Of a stretch of 64,000 bases of DNA, positions 26,828-33,852 are shown one piece after another. The notes under the pieces were generated by a model. That model did no database searches, was not told where the DNA came from, and saw only the letters and a program-made list of their open reading frames with translations. Within the stretch, counting starts at the first letter, position 1; each line of letters starts with the position of its first letter. The position numbers and the translations under genes were made by a program. The stretch is taken from NCBI GenBank assembly GCA_963840075.1, contig CAWIXS010000003.1, positions 1-64,000 of the forward strand, given 5' to 3'. Source of the DNA: AWTP1-13 sp963840075 (GTDB taxonomy: Bacteria; Pseudomonadota; Alphaproteobacteria; Rhizobiales; Hyphomicrobiaceae).

Positions 26828-27582
26828 ACAACACCATCGTGTGCCGCGCGACCCCTGATCTCGGCAGCAAGTGGCTCCTTGTCACCGGCGGATCAGGAGC
26901 GTGGAGCGTCGAGGACGCGTACGGCAACTTGCAGGCAGCAATCGAGGCCGTGATGGCAACTCCCCTGCTGTTCCCCGGCGACCCCGCACCGGTTCCGCGC
27001 AAGGCGCCGAGCCGGCTAAGCCGGGATGTCAGCTTCTCGACGCGCGCGTTGGAGGATGCGATCGCCTCCTATGCTGCGGAGCCAGACGAGCTGTCCAATC
27101 TCGGACGCAACGCCCTGACGACAATTTTGTGCCCAGAGGGCGGTGGTGTTGAGAACCGGTGGGCCACGTTGCATCGGGTGCCTCAGACAGGAAGCCTCGT
27201 CGCAACAGGATTCGAGGGCCGGTTCCGGCCGCAACTCCTGGCAGAACGCATACTGGAATGGTTCGTCAAACAGCAATGGCGCTCGTTCACAACGCCCAAG
27301 GTTGCGGAGAAACACGAGCCGCGTCACATGCAGCCTGACCGCCCGGCGCACACGCGGGAGCTCCTGATCCGCCACAACTGGTCGGCCCGCGAGGTCGCCC
27401 CGGACGCCTTCGGCCCGCTCAACTTGGGACGGGTGGTCACTCCCGCGATGGAGGCCTGGCGCATTTCCCGTACACCCAGGGCGAAACGAGAAGCCCTGCG
27501 CGAACATCGGAAGGCCGAGGGCGTGCGGCTCCGCGCCGAGGCGGAGGAGCGCGCAAAGCAACGAGAGGCGGCCGCTCGATGA
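26824..27582 (+). CDS. Phage hypothetical protein, 252 aa
   Basis: Intact, 4-base overlaps at both ends. It starts MNNTIVCRATPDLGSKWLLV, has no membrane segment, and ends in a strongly charged helix (KREALREHRKAEGVRLRAEA). The middle part (RHMQPDRPAHTRELLIRHNW) is unusual in composition. No family recognised. Confidence 0.55.
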   Translation: MNNTIVCRATPDLGSKWLLVTGGSGAWSVEDAYGNLQAAIEAVMATPLLFPGDPAPVPRKAPSRLSRDVSFSTRALEDAIASYAAEPDELSNLGRNALTTILCPEGGGVENRWATLHRVPQTGSLVATGFEGRFRPQLLAERILEWFVKQQWRSFTTPKVAEKHEPRHMQPDRPAHTRELLIRHNWSAREVAPDAFGPLNLGRVVTPAMEAWRISRTPRAKREALREHRKAEGVRLRAEAEERAKQREAAAR

Positions 27583-28103
27583 TGCGCCACAACGGGCACA
27601 ACGAAGGCAACGTCTACTCGGCGAGCTTCTCGTCGGTGTCCGTCACAACTGCGCCCAACGATCTATTCGGCCTGCTGGCCAGCACCAGCCCCATTACCCG
27701 CGTCGAGATCCTGTCGATCGACATCAACGTGGTCTCAACCGCCGCGCCTGCGGCGACCCGCGCCAGCGTCCAACTCCTCTGTGGCAGCACCACAGCAAGC
27801 GGGAGATCGGCCATCACGCCGGCCAACTTGCGAGGCTGGTCCGGAGCGCCGACAGTCGGCTCATCGGTCACCGCGCCAAGCTCGGTTATCGCGTCGAGCG
27901 CATCACAGACAGTCATATGGGCCGATGGCTTCAGCCTCACCAACGGCTGGGGCTTCCCGCCCGAGCAGGAGTTCACCGGCCTCGTGCGCCCTGTCATCGC
28001 CTCCGGCCAGCGCCTCCACTTGCGGCTGACATCCCTGAGCAGCGCCATCGTCATGAGCGGCACGATGGCCTTCCGCGAACTCGGAACAGGTCTCCCGTCA
28101 TGA
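27579..28103 (+). CDS. Phage structural-type protein, Ser/Thr-rich, 174 aa
   Basis: Intact, 4-base overlaps at both ends. It is rich in Ser, Thr, Val and Gly in alternating beta-strand style (SASFSSVSVTTAPNDLFGLL, SSVIASSASQTVIWADGFSL, RLTSLSSAIVMSGTMAF), as in head decoration or fibre proteins. The family is not recognised; the structural call comes from composition and position. Confidence 0.5.
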   Translation: MMRHNGHNEGNVYSASFSSVSVTTAPNDLFGLLASTSPITRVEILSIDINVVSTAAPAATRASVQLLCGSTTASGRSAITPANLRGWSGAPTVGSSVTAPSSVIASSASQTVIWADGFSLTNGWGFPPEQEFTGLVRPVIASGQRLHLRLTSLSSAIVMSGTMAFRELGTGLPS

Positions 28104-28258
28104 GCCGCCCCACCCCGATCAGAGGCTTCCGCCTCACCAGGACCGGCAAGATCGAGCGCGACCCAAAGAGGCTCGATGTCTCAGCCCGCCTACGCGAGCG
28201 GAGTTCGAAACGCATCAGGGTCGCTCGACCGGTCATCCGCAGGGAGTCAGCGTCGTGA
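28100..28258 (+). CDS. Small basic phage protein, 52 aa
   Basis: MSRPTPIRGFRLTRTGKIER then a run rich in Arg and Lys. It overlaps both neighbours by four bases. The high positive charge suggests nucleic-acid binding. Confidence 0.5.
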   Translation: MSRPTPIRGFRLTRTGKIERDPKRLDVSARLRERSSKRIRVARPVIRRESAS

Positions 28259-28510
28259 AGCCCTGCAAACTCTGCGGCGTGGACATGGACAAGTGGGGCC
28301 GGATGCACGTCTGCCGCCCGCGCGCTGCCGCCGAGGCACCTGCCGCGCCAACCGTCATTCACGTGGCTGATCTGGCTAACAGCAATCTGGCTAACGTGGA
28401 TCATGTGGCTAACAGCGGCATGGCCGACATGGCTAACGAGCCAGTCAAAGCCGCAGGCCTCAATCGAGCCAGTCCTACGTACCGATATCGCAACCCGGAC
28501 AAGCGCCGCC
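28255..28510 (+). pseudogene. Zinc-finger-like phage protein cut at the prophage edge
   Basis: A GTG start in a GTGA overlap opens MKPCKLCGVDMDKWGRMHVC, a small zinc-binding motif. A repetitive part follows (HVADLANSNLANVDHVANSG) whose DNA carries TGGCTAAC four times between 28373 and 28437. After SPTYRYRNPDKRRLY the sequence changes to the antisense of a sulfite oxidase gene at about 28505-28510, so the real end is missing or lies exactly there. The open frame continues for hundreds of codons by chance. Confidence 0.55.
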
Positions 28511-28821
28511 TCTATCACCACGAGGCCCGGGTCCTTGCCTGGAAAGCGCAGCCGTTGCGGGCCGCCCTCCGCACGGGCGCTGCCCGCGTCCACGGCGGTC
28601 TCCCTGCCGGGCTCCTGCGCGAAGGCCGCCGGAATGAGCCCGCCGGGCATGTGTGCGGCGAGCACGATCGGCCCGCCGACGGCCGCGCTCATCGCTGCGA
28701 GCCCCGCGCCCTCGAGAAACCCGCGGCGCGACAGGCCCGCGCGGCGGCCGAAGACGACCGCGTCGGCGCGCTCGGGATCGTCGGCGTAGATCTCCTCGAC
28801 CAGCCGCTCCCTCTTGCCCAT
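28505..28821 (-). pseudogene. Sulfite oxidase (SorA-like), N-terminal fragment
   Basis: From ATG 28821 the reverse strand reads MGKRERLVEEIYADDPERAD, then LSRRGFLEGAGLAAMSAAVG, a twin-arginine signal for a folded cofactor enzyme, and LRFPGKDPGLVVIEA before resemblance stops at about 28505. SorA-type enzymes oxidise sulfite in the periplasm with a molybdopterin cofactor. Only about 105 residues remain, with none of the molybdopterin domain. The break coincides with the edge of the phage gene run, so the gene was cut by that DNA; the rest was not found elsewhere in the window. Confidence 0.75.
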
Positions 28822-29038
28822 GCTGATGTCCCATCGCGGCGGCAACTCGAGGACGGCCGCCGGTTCGAAGTCATCCCCGCTCCATCCCCGCGCTCGATCA
28901 TTATGCGGGAAGCACGCGATCTGCTCAACGCGTGGTCCTCGTCTATCTTCGCAAGGGTGGCGCGACGGCACGCGATTGACACAAAGGCGTCCCATTCCCG
29001 ACTATCCGTGCCGAACCTCACCCAAGGAAGGCGGCACC

Positions 29039-29839
29039 ATGGACCTCAATCTCAAAGGCAAGGTTGCGATCGTCACCGGCGGCAGCCGCGGCATCGGTCT
29101 GGCAATCGGGCGCGTGCTCGCGGCGGAGGGTGCCAACGTCGCTCTCGTCGCGCGCAATGCGGCGGCTCTCGACGGCCTTGCCGCCGAGATCTCGGGCAAA
29201 GGCGGGGGGGCCGCGAAAGGCTTCGCCTGCGACACCACCGACGACAAGGCAGTGAAGGCCATGGTCGACGGCGTGATCGCGGCCTTCGGACGCGTCGACA
29301 TCCTCGTCAACTGCGCCGCCAAGCCGAGCGGCCAGGCGAAGCCGCCCACGCTGGGCGAGATCACCACCGAGGAGTTCTGGGACCACATGAACACCAAGGT
29401 GATGGGCTACCTGCGCACCGCACGCGAGGTCGCCCCGCATATGCTCAAGCAGGGCTCGGGACGCATCATCAACGTCAGCGGGATGGGTGCCAAGCATGTG
29501 GGCACCACCATCGGCAGCATCCGCAACGTCGGGGTGGCGGCGCTGACCAAGAACATCGCCGACGAGCTGGCGCCGCACGGCATCCAGGCGGTGTGCGTGC
29601 ATCCGGGGCTGGTGCGCACCGAGGCGACCCCAGGCGTGATCGCCTGGCAGGCCAAGACGCAGGGTGTCAGCGAGGCGGAGATCGAAAAGCGCATGAGCGC
29701 GCGCAACCTGGTGAAGAGGATCGTCACCGCCGAGGAGATCGCCAACGTCGTGGTGTTCCTGGCCTCGCCGAAGGCGATCGCCATCAACGGCGACGCGATC
29801 CCCGCCGCCGGCGGCATCCCGGGATCGATCTACTACTGA
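29039..29839 (+). CDS. Short-chain dehydrogenase/reductase (SDR) lacking the usual YxxxK
   Basis: A 266-aa Rossmann-fold protein with AGGAAGG ahead of the ATG. It has the NAD(P)-binding TGGSRGIG motif, CDTTD after the fourth strand, and NCAAK in place of NNAG. The catalytic Ser is present in INVSGMG, but where SDRs have YxxxK this protein reads GSIRNVGVAALTK, with Gly for Tyr and Asn for Lys. The rest (HPGLVRTEA, FLASPKAIAINGDAIPAAGG) is normal. The cofactor should bind, but the proton-relay chemistry must differ or be absent. It stands alone between the sulfite oxidase remnant and aroC; the substrate is unknown. Confidence 0.85.
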   Translation: MDLNLKGKVAIVTGGSRGIGLAIGRVLAAEGANVALVARNAAALDGLAAEISGKGGGAAKGFACDTTDDKAVKAMVDGVIAAFGRVDILVNCAAKPSGQAKPPTLGEITTEEFWDHMNTKVMGYLRTAREVAPHMLKQGSGRIINVSGMGAKHVGTTIGSIRNVGVAALTKNIADELAPHGIQAVCVHPGLVRTEATPGVIAWQAKTQGVSEAEIEKRMSARNLVKRIVTAEEIANVVVFLASPKAIAINGDAIPAAGGIPGSIYY

Positions 29840-30003
29840 CCGGCCTGCTACTTGCCGGCGTCGCGGCCATGCTGCGGCTGCCAAGTGCGGAGCTCAATCC
29901 GCGCGGAGGCAGTTCACGTTGCGCTGCAGTCTTCGTAGACTTCACCCGGCGAGCGTTTCGGCTTCCGTTCCATCGGCAAGGAGCGCCCGCGCTGCGCTGC
30001 GCG

Positions 30004-30060
30004 GATTCCCCACCCCCTTGCGGGGAGGGGTTGGGGCTGGGGGACTCCCGACCTCCGACA
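30004..30060. repeat. G/C-run palindromic intergenic repeat, copy A
   Basis: The core CCCCTTGCGGGGAGGGG is preceded by GATTCCCCAC and followed by TTGGGGCTGGGGG and ACTCCCGACCT. Copies B (30338) and C (36073) share the order. It sits in the 900-base intergenic stretch (29840-30743) that holds copies A and B and no recognised gene. Confidence 0.8.
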
Positions 30061-30337
30061 CATTTGATCCGCCGCGCGCACTCGCCCCGTCTGTTCAACG
30101 GGCAGAAAGATCAAATCGGCGCCATGCTCAGTGTCGTGTGGAATGCCGGTGGGCGCCTGTTTTCTTTCCGGCGCGGAACGACTTGGGCGGCGCGAAAAGC
30201 AGCGAGATGCCCGGCCCATGGCATCGCTGAGGATTTCGCGCACTGCTGCCGGCGCGCAAATGCGCTGACAACGGCAGCAAATCGGGAGGTCAATGGCGGA
30301 CGTCGACGAGCACAAAGCAAGCAATCGGCGGCCGACG

Positions 30338-30393
30338 GATTCCCCTCCCCCTTGTTGGGAGGGGCTAGGGGTGGGGGGACTCCCGACCTCGGA
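30338..30393. repeat. G/C-run palindromic intergenic repeat, copy B
   Basis: GATTCCCCTCCCCCTTGTTG and GGAGGGGCTAGGGGTGGGGG, then ACTCCCGACCTCGG. It is the same family as copies A and C with a TTGTTGG centre. Confidence 0.8.
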
Positions 30394-30743
30394 AGGAGGC
30401 GTGCGGGACTCGGCACCGCTTACCCATCGTTAACGCAGACCGCCGATCGCGCGCCGCGCATTTCTCCCCGGCGACTCCGGGCGGGCTACAATTCGCCTCG
30501 CTCATCGGATCGCATGCGGCGCCGGCTTGCCGGCTCAGGATGCGCCCCCGAGGAGCGGGCGCCTCGGCGCCCCTGCTCTTTGACATCGTGAATAGAGCCC
30601 GCGCGCGGTCCCGCCCTCCCTGGGCTGGCCCACGCCACCCCGCTGCGCGCATGGCCTGAGCTGGCGGGCGGGAGCGCTGTGCGTTGCGTCCCGCAGCCGC
30701 CCTGGGCTATGACTGCCGCGCGCCAGAAGGGACGCCACCTCCC

Positions 30744-31877
30744 ATGTCCCACAACACGTTCGGCCACCTGTTTCGGGTCACCACTTGGGGCGAGAGCCAC
30801 GGTCCCGCGCTCGGCTGTGTGGTCGACGGCTGCCCCCCCGGCATCGAGCTCACGGCCGAGGCCATCCAGGCCTGTCTCGACCGCCGCCGCCCCGGCCAGT
30901 CGCGCTTCACCACCCAGCGCCGCGAGCCTGACACGGCGAGATTGCTCTCGGGCGTCTTCACCGACGGTGAGGGCCGGCAAGTCACCACCGGCACGCCGAT
31001 TTCCATCGTCATCGACAACGTCGACCAGCGCGGCCGCGACTACGCCGACATCGCCGCCAAGTTCCGCCCCGGCCACGCCGATTACACCTACTGGAGGAAA
31101 TACGGCATCCGCGACTACCGCGGCGGCGGCCGGGCCAGTGCGCGCGAGACGGCGGCGCGCGTCGCCGCGGGGGCGATCGCCCGCAAGGTCGTCCCCGGCG
31201 TCGCCATCCGCGGCGCCCTGATCCAGATCGGCAGGCACAGGATAGACCGCACACGCTGGTCGTGGGCCGAGCTGGACATGAACCCGTTCTTCTCCCCCGA
31301 CCCCGGCATCCTGGAGACCTGGGCCAGCTACCTCGACGAGGTGCGCAAGGCGGGCTCCTCCGTCGGCGCCGTGATCGAGGTGGTGGCGGAGGGTGCGCCC
31401 GCTGGCTGGGGCGCCCCCGTCTACGGCAAGCTCGACCAGGATCTCGCCGCCGCCATGATGAGCATCAATGCCGTGAAGGGCGTGGAGATCGGCGCCGGCA
31501 TGGCCGCGGCGGAGCTGACGGGCGAGGAGAACGCCGACGAGATGCGCATGGGCAACGACGGCGAGCCGCGCTTCCTCTCCAACCACGCCGGCGGCATCCT
31601 GGGCGGCATCTCCTCGGGCCAGCCGATCGTGGTGCGCTTCGCAGTGAAGCCCACCTCCTCCATCCTCACCCCGCGCCGCACCGTCGATGCGGCCGGCAAC
31701 GAGACCGAAATCTCCACCAAGGGCCGCCACGACCCCTGCGTCGGCATCCGCGCGGTCCCCGTGGGCGAGGCGATGATGGCCATCGTCCTCGCCGATCATT
31801 TCCTGCGCCACCGCGCGCAAGTCGGCGTCGACGGTGTCAGACCCTCCGGGTCTGACACCACAGCGAATAGCGAATAG
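30744..31877 (+). CDS. aroC: Chorismate synthase
   Basis: A 377-aa protein that converts 5-enolpyruvylshikimate-3-phosphate to chorismate using reduced FMN, the last shared step of aromatic amino acid synthesis. Signature blocks are present: GESHGPALGCVVDGCPPG at the N-terminus, RGGGRASARETAARVAAGAI in the middle and SSILTPRRTVD plus GRHDPCVGIRAVPVGEAMMA near the end. The start at 30744 gives the usual MSHNTFGHLFRVTTWGESHG. The last dozen codons (RPSGSDTTANSE) lie in an intergenic-type hairpin and look like a recent extension. Length is normal (350-380). Confidence 0.97.
   Translation: MSHNTFGHLFRVTTWGESHGPALGCVVDGCPPGIELTAEAIQACLDRRRPGQSRFTTQRREPDTARLLSGVFTDGEGRQVTTGTPISIVIDNVDQRGRDYADIAAKFRPGHADYTYWRKYGIRDYRGGGRASARETAARVAAGAIARKVVPGVAIRGALIQIGRHRIDRTRWSWAELDMNPFFSPDPGILETWASYLDEVRKAGSSVGAVIEVVAEGAPAGWGAPVYGKLDQDLAAAMMSINAVKGVEIGAGMAAAELTGEENADEMRMGNDGEPRFLSNHAGGILGGISSGQPIVVRFAVKPTSSILTPRRTVDAAGNETEISTKGRHDPCVGIRAVPVGEAMMAIVLADHFLRHRAQVGVDGVRPSGSDTTANSE
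31834..31858. terminator. Perfect 11-bp hairpin at the end of aroC
   Basis: GTGTCAGACCC and GGGTCTGACAC surround TCC. It overlaps the last codons of aroC. There is no T run, so it may be a Rho-dependent pause, a REP-type repeat or an mRNA-stabilising stem. Confidence 0.6.
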
Positions 31878-31948
31878 CGAATGGAAAGTGGGGGTGGGGA
31901 TAGGGAGCAGAGCACCTGCTCAACCCCCATTCCCTATTCCCATTCGCT
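31876..31948. repeat. Long imperfect palindrome between aroC and the dehalogenase gene
   Basis: AGCGAATGG (31876-31884) is complementary to CCATTCGCT (31940-31948), and the G-rich interior (GGGGATAGGGAG) pairs loosely with CATTCCCTATTCCC. Just before it GCGAATA is repeated. It looks like a short palindromic element or a degenerate terminator, followed by TTTTTCC. Confidence 0.5.
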
Positions 31949-31972
31949 TTTTCCCCACACGGAGGAGCTCCC

Positions 31973-32683
31973 ATGCCAGCCAAGCCCCAGGCCCTCTTGT
32001 TCGACGTCTTCGGCACCGTCGTCGACTGGCGCTCGAGCCTGATCGACGATCTCGGCCGCTTCGGCGCCGAGAAGGGGATCGCCGCCGATTGGGCCACCTT
32101 CGCCGACGACTGGCGCGCGCTCTACCAGCCGGCGATGGAGGAGGTGCGCTCCGGCCGGCGCGCCTGGACCATCCTCGACGTCCTGCACCGTGAGAGCCTC
32201 GAGCAGCTGCTCGCCAAATACGGCATCGCCGGCCTCGGCGAGGCCGACAAGGACCACATCAACCGCGTCTGGCATCGCCTCCGCCCCTGGCCCGACGCGG
32301 TGCCGGGCCTCCAGCGCCTCAAGGCCCGCTTCATCATCGGCACCCTGTCGAACGGCAACGTCGGCCTGCTCACGCGCATGGCCAAGCACGCGGGCCTGCC
32401 GTGGGACGTGGTCCTGGGCGCGGAGACGGCGCGCGCCTACAAGCCCCTGCCGCAGGCCTATCTCGCCAGCGCCGCCCTCCTCAATCTGGAGCCGCCGCAG
32501 GTCATGCTGGTGGCCGCCCACAACGGCGACCTCGCCGCCGCGGCCGCGGCGGGGCTGCGCACCGGCTTCGTGGCGCGGCCCACCGAGCACGGCCCGCACC
32601 AGCGAGGCGACCTCGAGGCGGCGCGCCCCTGGGACGTGGTGACCTCGAGCTTCGCCGGCCTCGCCGACGCGCTGGCGGCCTGA
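31973..32683 (+). CDS. L-2-haloacid dehalogenase (HAD superfamily, type II)
   Basis: A 236-aa HAD hydrolase. The nucleophile Asp is in LLFDVFGTVVDWRSSL, the second motif is GTLSNGN, the Lys is in YKPLPQAYLAS, and the acidic motif reads VAAHNGDLAAAAAAGLRTGF, the dehalogenase form of motif IV. Type II enzymes replace halogen at C2 of short acids with inversion to give hydroxy acids. The ATG follows GGAGGAGCTCCC. It may be transcribed with aroC 95 bases upstream, although a palindrome lies between. Substrate cannot be read from sequence. Confidence 0.88.
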   Translation: MPAKPQALLFDVFGTVVDWRSSLIDDLGRFGAEKGIAADWATFADDWRALYQPAMEEVRSGRRAWTILDVLHRESLEQLLAKYGIAGLGEADKDHINRVWHRLRPWPDAVPGLQRLKARFIIGTLSNGNVGLLTRMAKHAGLPWDVVLGAETARAYKPLPQAYLASAALLNLEPPQVMLVAAHNGDLAAAAAAGLRTGFVARPTEHGPHQRGDLEAARPWDVVTSSFAGLADALAA

Positions 32684-32729
32684 GACAGCTCCGGCTGGCA
32701 CACCTCCGGCTGGCCGTGTCTCGGCGGGT

Positions 32730-33392
32730 CTAGGGGCGCTGCATCGAGCCGATGATCCGCTCGAGCGACGACAGGCTGTCGCTGACCAGCCCCTGCTTCA
32801 CGGCTGCCGCGTGCCATGCGCGGTACCAGCGCTCGGCCTCTGGAGCGTCTGGGCGCGCATCGGCGGCGGGAATATCGGCGAGCACGGTCGGATCAAAGGA
32901 CCTGGCGAGCGCCCACAGGACGTCGGGCGAGCCGTCTGCCGCGAGGGTGAGCAGCCGCTGGCGGGCGGCTCGAACGCCGCCGCTCTTCATGAGCGTCACC
33001 ACGCCTTCTAAGGCAGTCTTGGTCGAGAACTCCTTCCTCGCAGCATCGGGCACGGTGCTGGCCTTCGCCACCGAGGTGCTGTTCGGGCCGGCGGGCTGCA
33101 CGTCCTTGTCGGCGTCCGTCCCAGGCGCCGCAGCTACGGGCGCGCCTTTGGGCGCCGATGTCGCCAGCTGCATCAGGCTCGGAATCGCAGCGAGCGCGAG
33201 AGCCACCACAGCCACCGCCACCGCCACCGCAATGAGAATGCCGCTCATGCCGACCCTGCGCCCACGCAGAGGAGGCTCGGCCTCCGCAGGTGGGAAGTCC
33301 GCAGACTCGGGATCGACAGGCAGGCCCTGCAGGCGATGCAGAGCCGCCTTGACCTCCTTCAGCTTGGGGTCGTCTCTTGCGGATTGATCCAT
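32730..33392 (-). CDS. Membrane-anchored hypothetical protein, 220 aa
   Basis: A cytoplasmic charged N-terminus of about 50 residues is followed by one membrane helix, SGILIAVAVAVAVVALALAA, an Ala/Pro-rich linker and a C-terminal helical domain with an SEL1/TPR-like look (VRAARQRLLTLAADGSPDVL, WALARSFDPTVLADIP). It could be a periplasmic repeat domain tethered to the inner membrane. It points away from the dynamin-like gene with about 460 bases between (33393-33852) in which I see no gene. Function unknown. Confidence 0.65.
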   Translation of the reverse strand: MDQSARDDPKLKEVKAALHRLQGLPVDPESADFPPAEAEPPLRGRRVGMSGILIAVAVAVAVVALALAAIPSLMQLATSAPKGAPVAAAPGTDADKDVQPAGPNSTSVAKASTVPDAARKEFSTKTALEGVVTLMKSGGVRAARQRLLTLAADGSPDVLWALARSFDPTVLADIPAADARPDAPEAERWYRAWHAAAVKQGLVSDSLSSLERIIGSMQRP

Positions 33393-33852
33393 GTCGGCCG
33401 ATGGAAGCGCTGCCCGCGCCCCCTGTGCTCACCCAAAATCTGGTCGGGAAGGTGGCGGGTGGCGCGCGAGGGCCACTCTTTCCGCCATCGGCGGCAAATT
33501 TCACCGGATGGCAGGCCCACGACTCCTCACTTCCGCCCTACTCGGGGCTATTGTCGCTGCAGCTTGGCGCCCCGGTCGGCGCGGCGTCGTCGGCGATGCG
33601 CGCACGGGTTGCCGCCAACGTGAGACTGCCCCAGCGGTTGACGACACAGATCTCGCTCGGGGCCTCTGGGCCGATCTTGGAACGCCGCCATGTTCGATTG
33701 TCGCTGCGGATTCGGCGTGGATGGTGCACAATGCCGAGCGTGGTGCTCACCAACAGGGATGGACTGTACACGAGTTAGGTACCATCCGCTCCCATGACCG
33801 CATTTCTCGTGCTCGGTCGGGGAGCGGCGGGAATTCCTGAAGGGGGGAGGCT

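Noticed and set aside
1..28510. All frameshifts as sequencing errors
   Set aside because: They cluster in acquired DNA, occur together with real deletions, IS insertions and nonsense codons, and are missing from over 20 kb of long genes. Individual homopolymer cases (IS630 A8, integrase C run) still deserve a read check.
28255..30591. A 778-codon forward frame from the last phage gene across the SDR gene
   Set aside because: Only the first 80 or so codons look like protein. The rest is antisense to the sulfite oxidase fragment and out of frame with the clear SDR gene.
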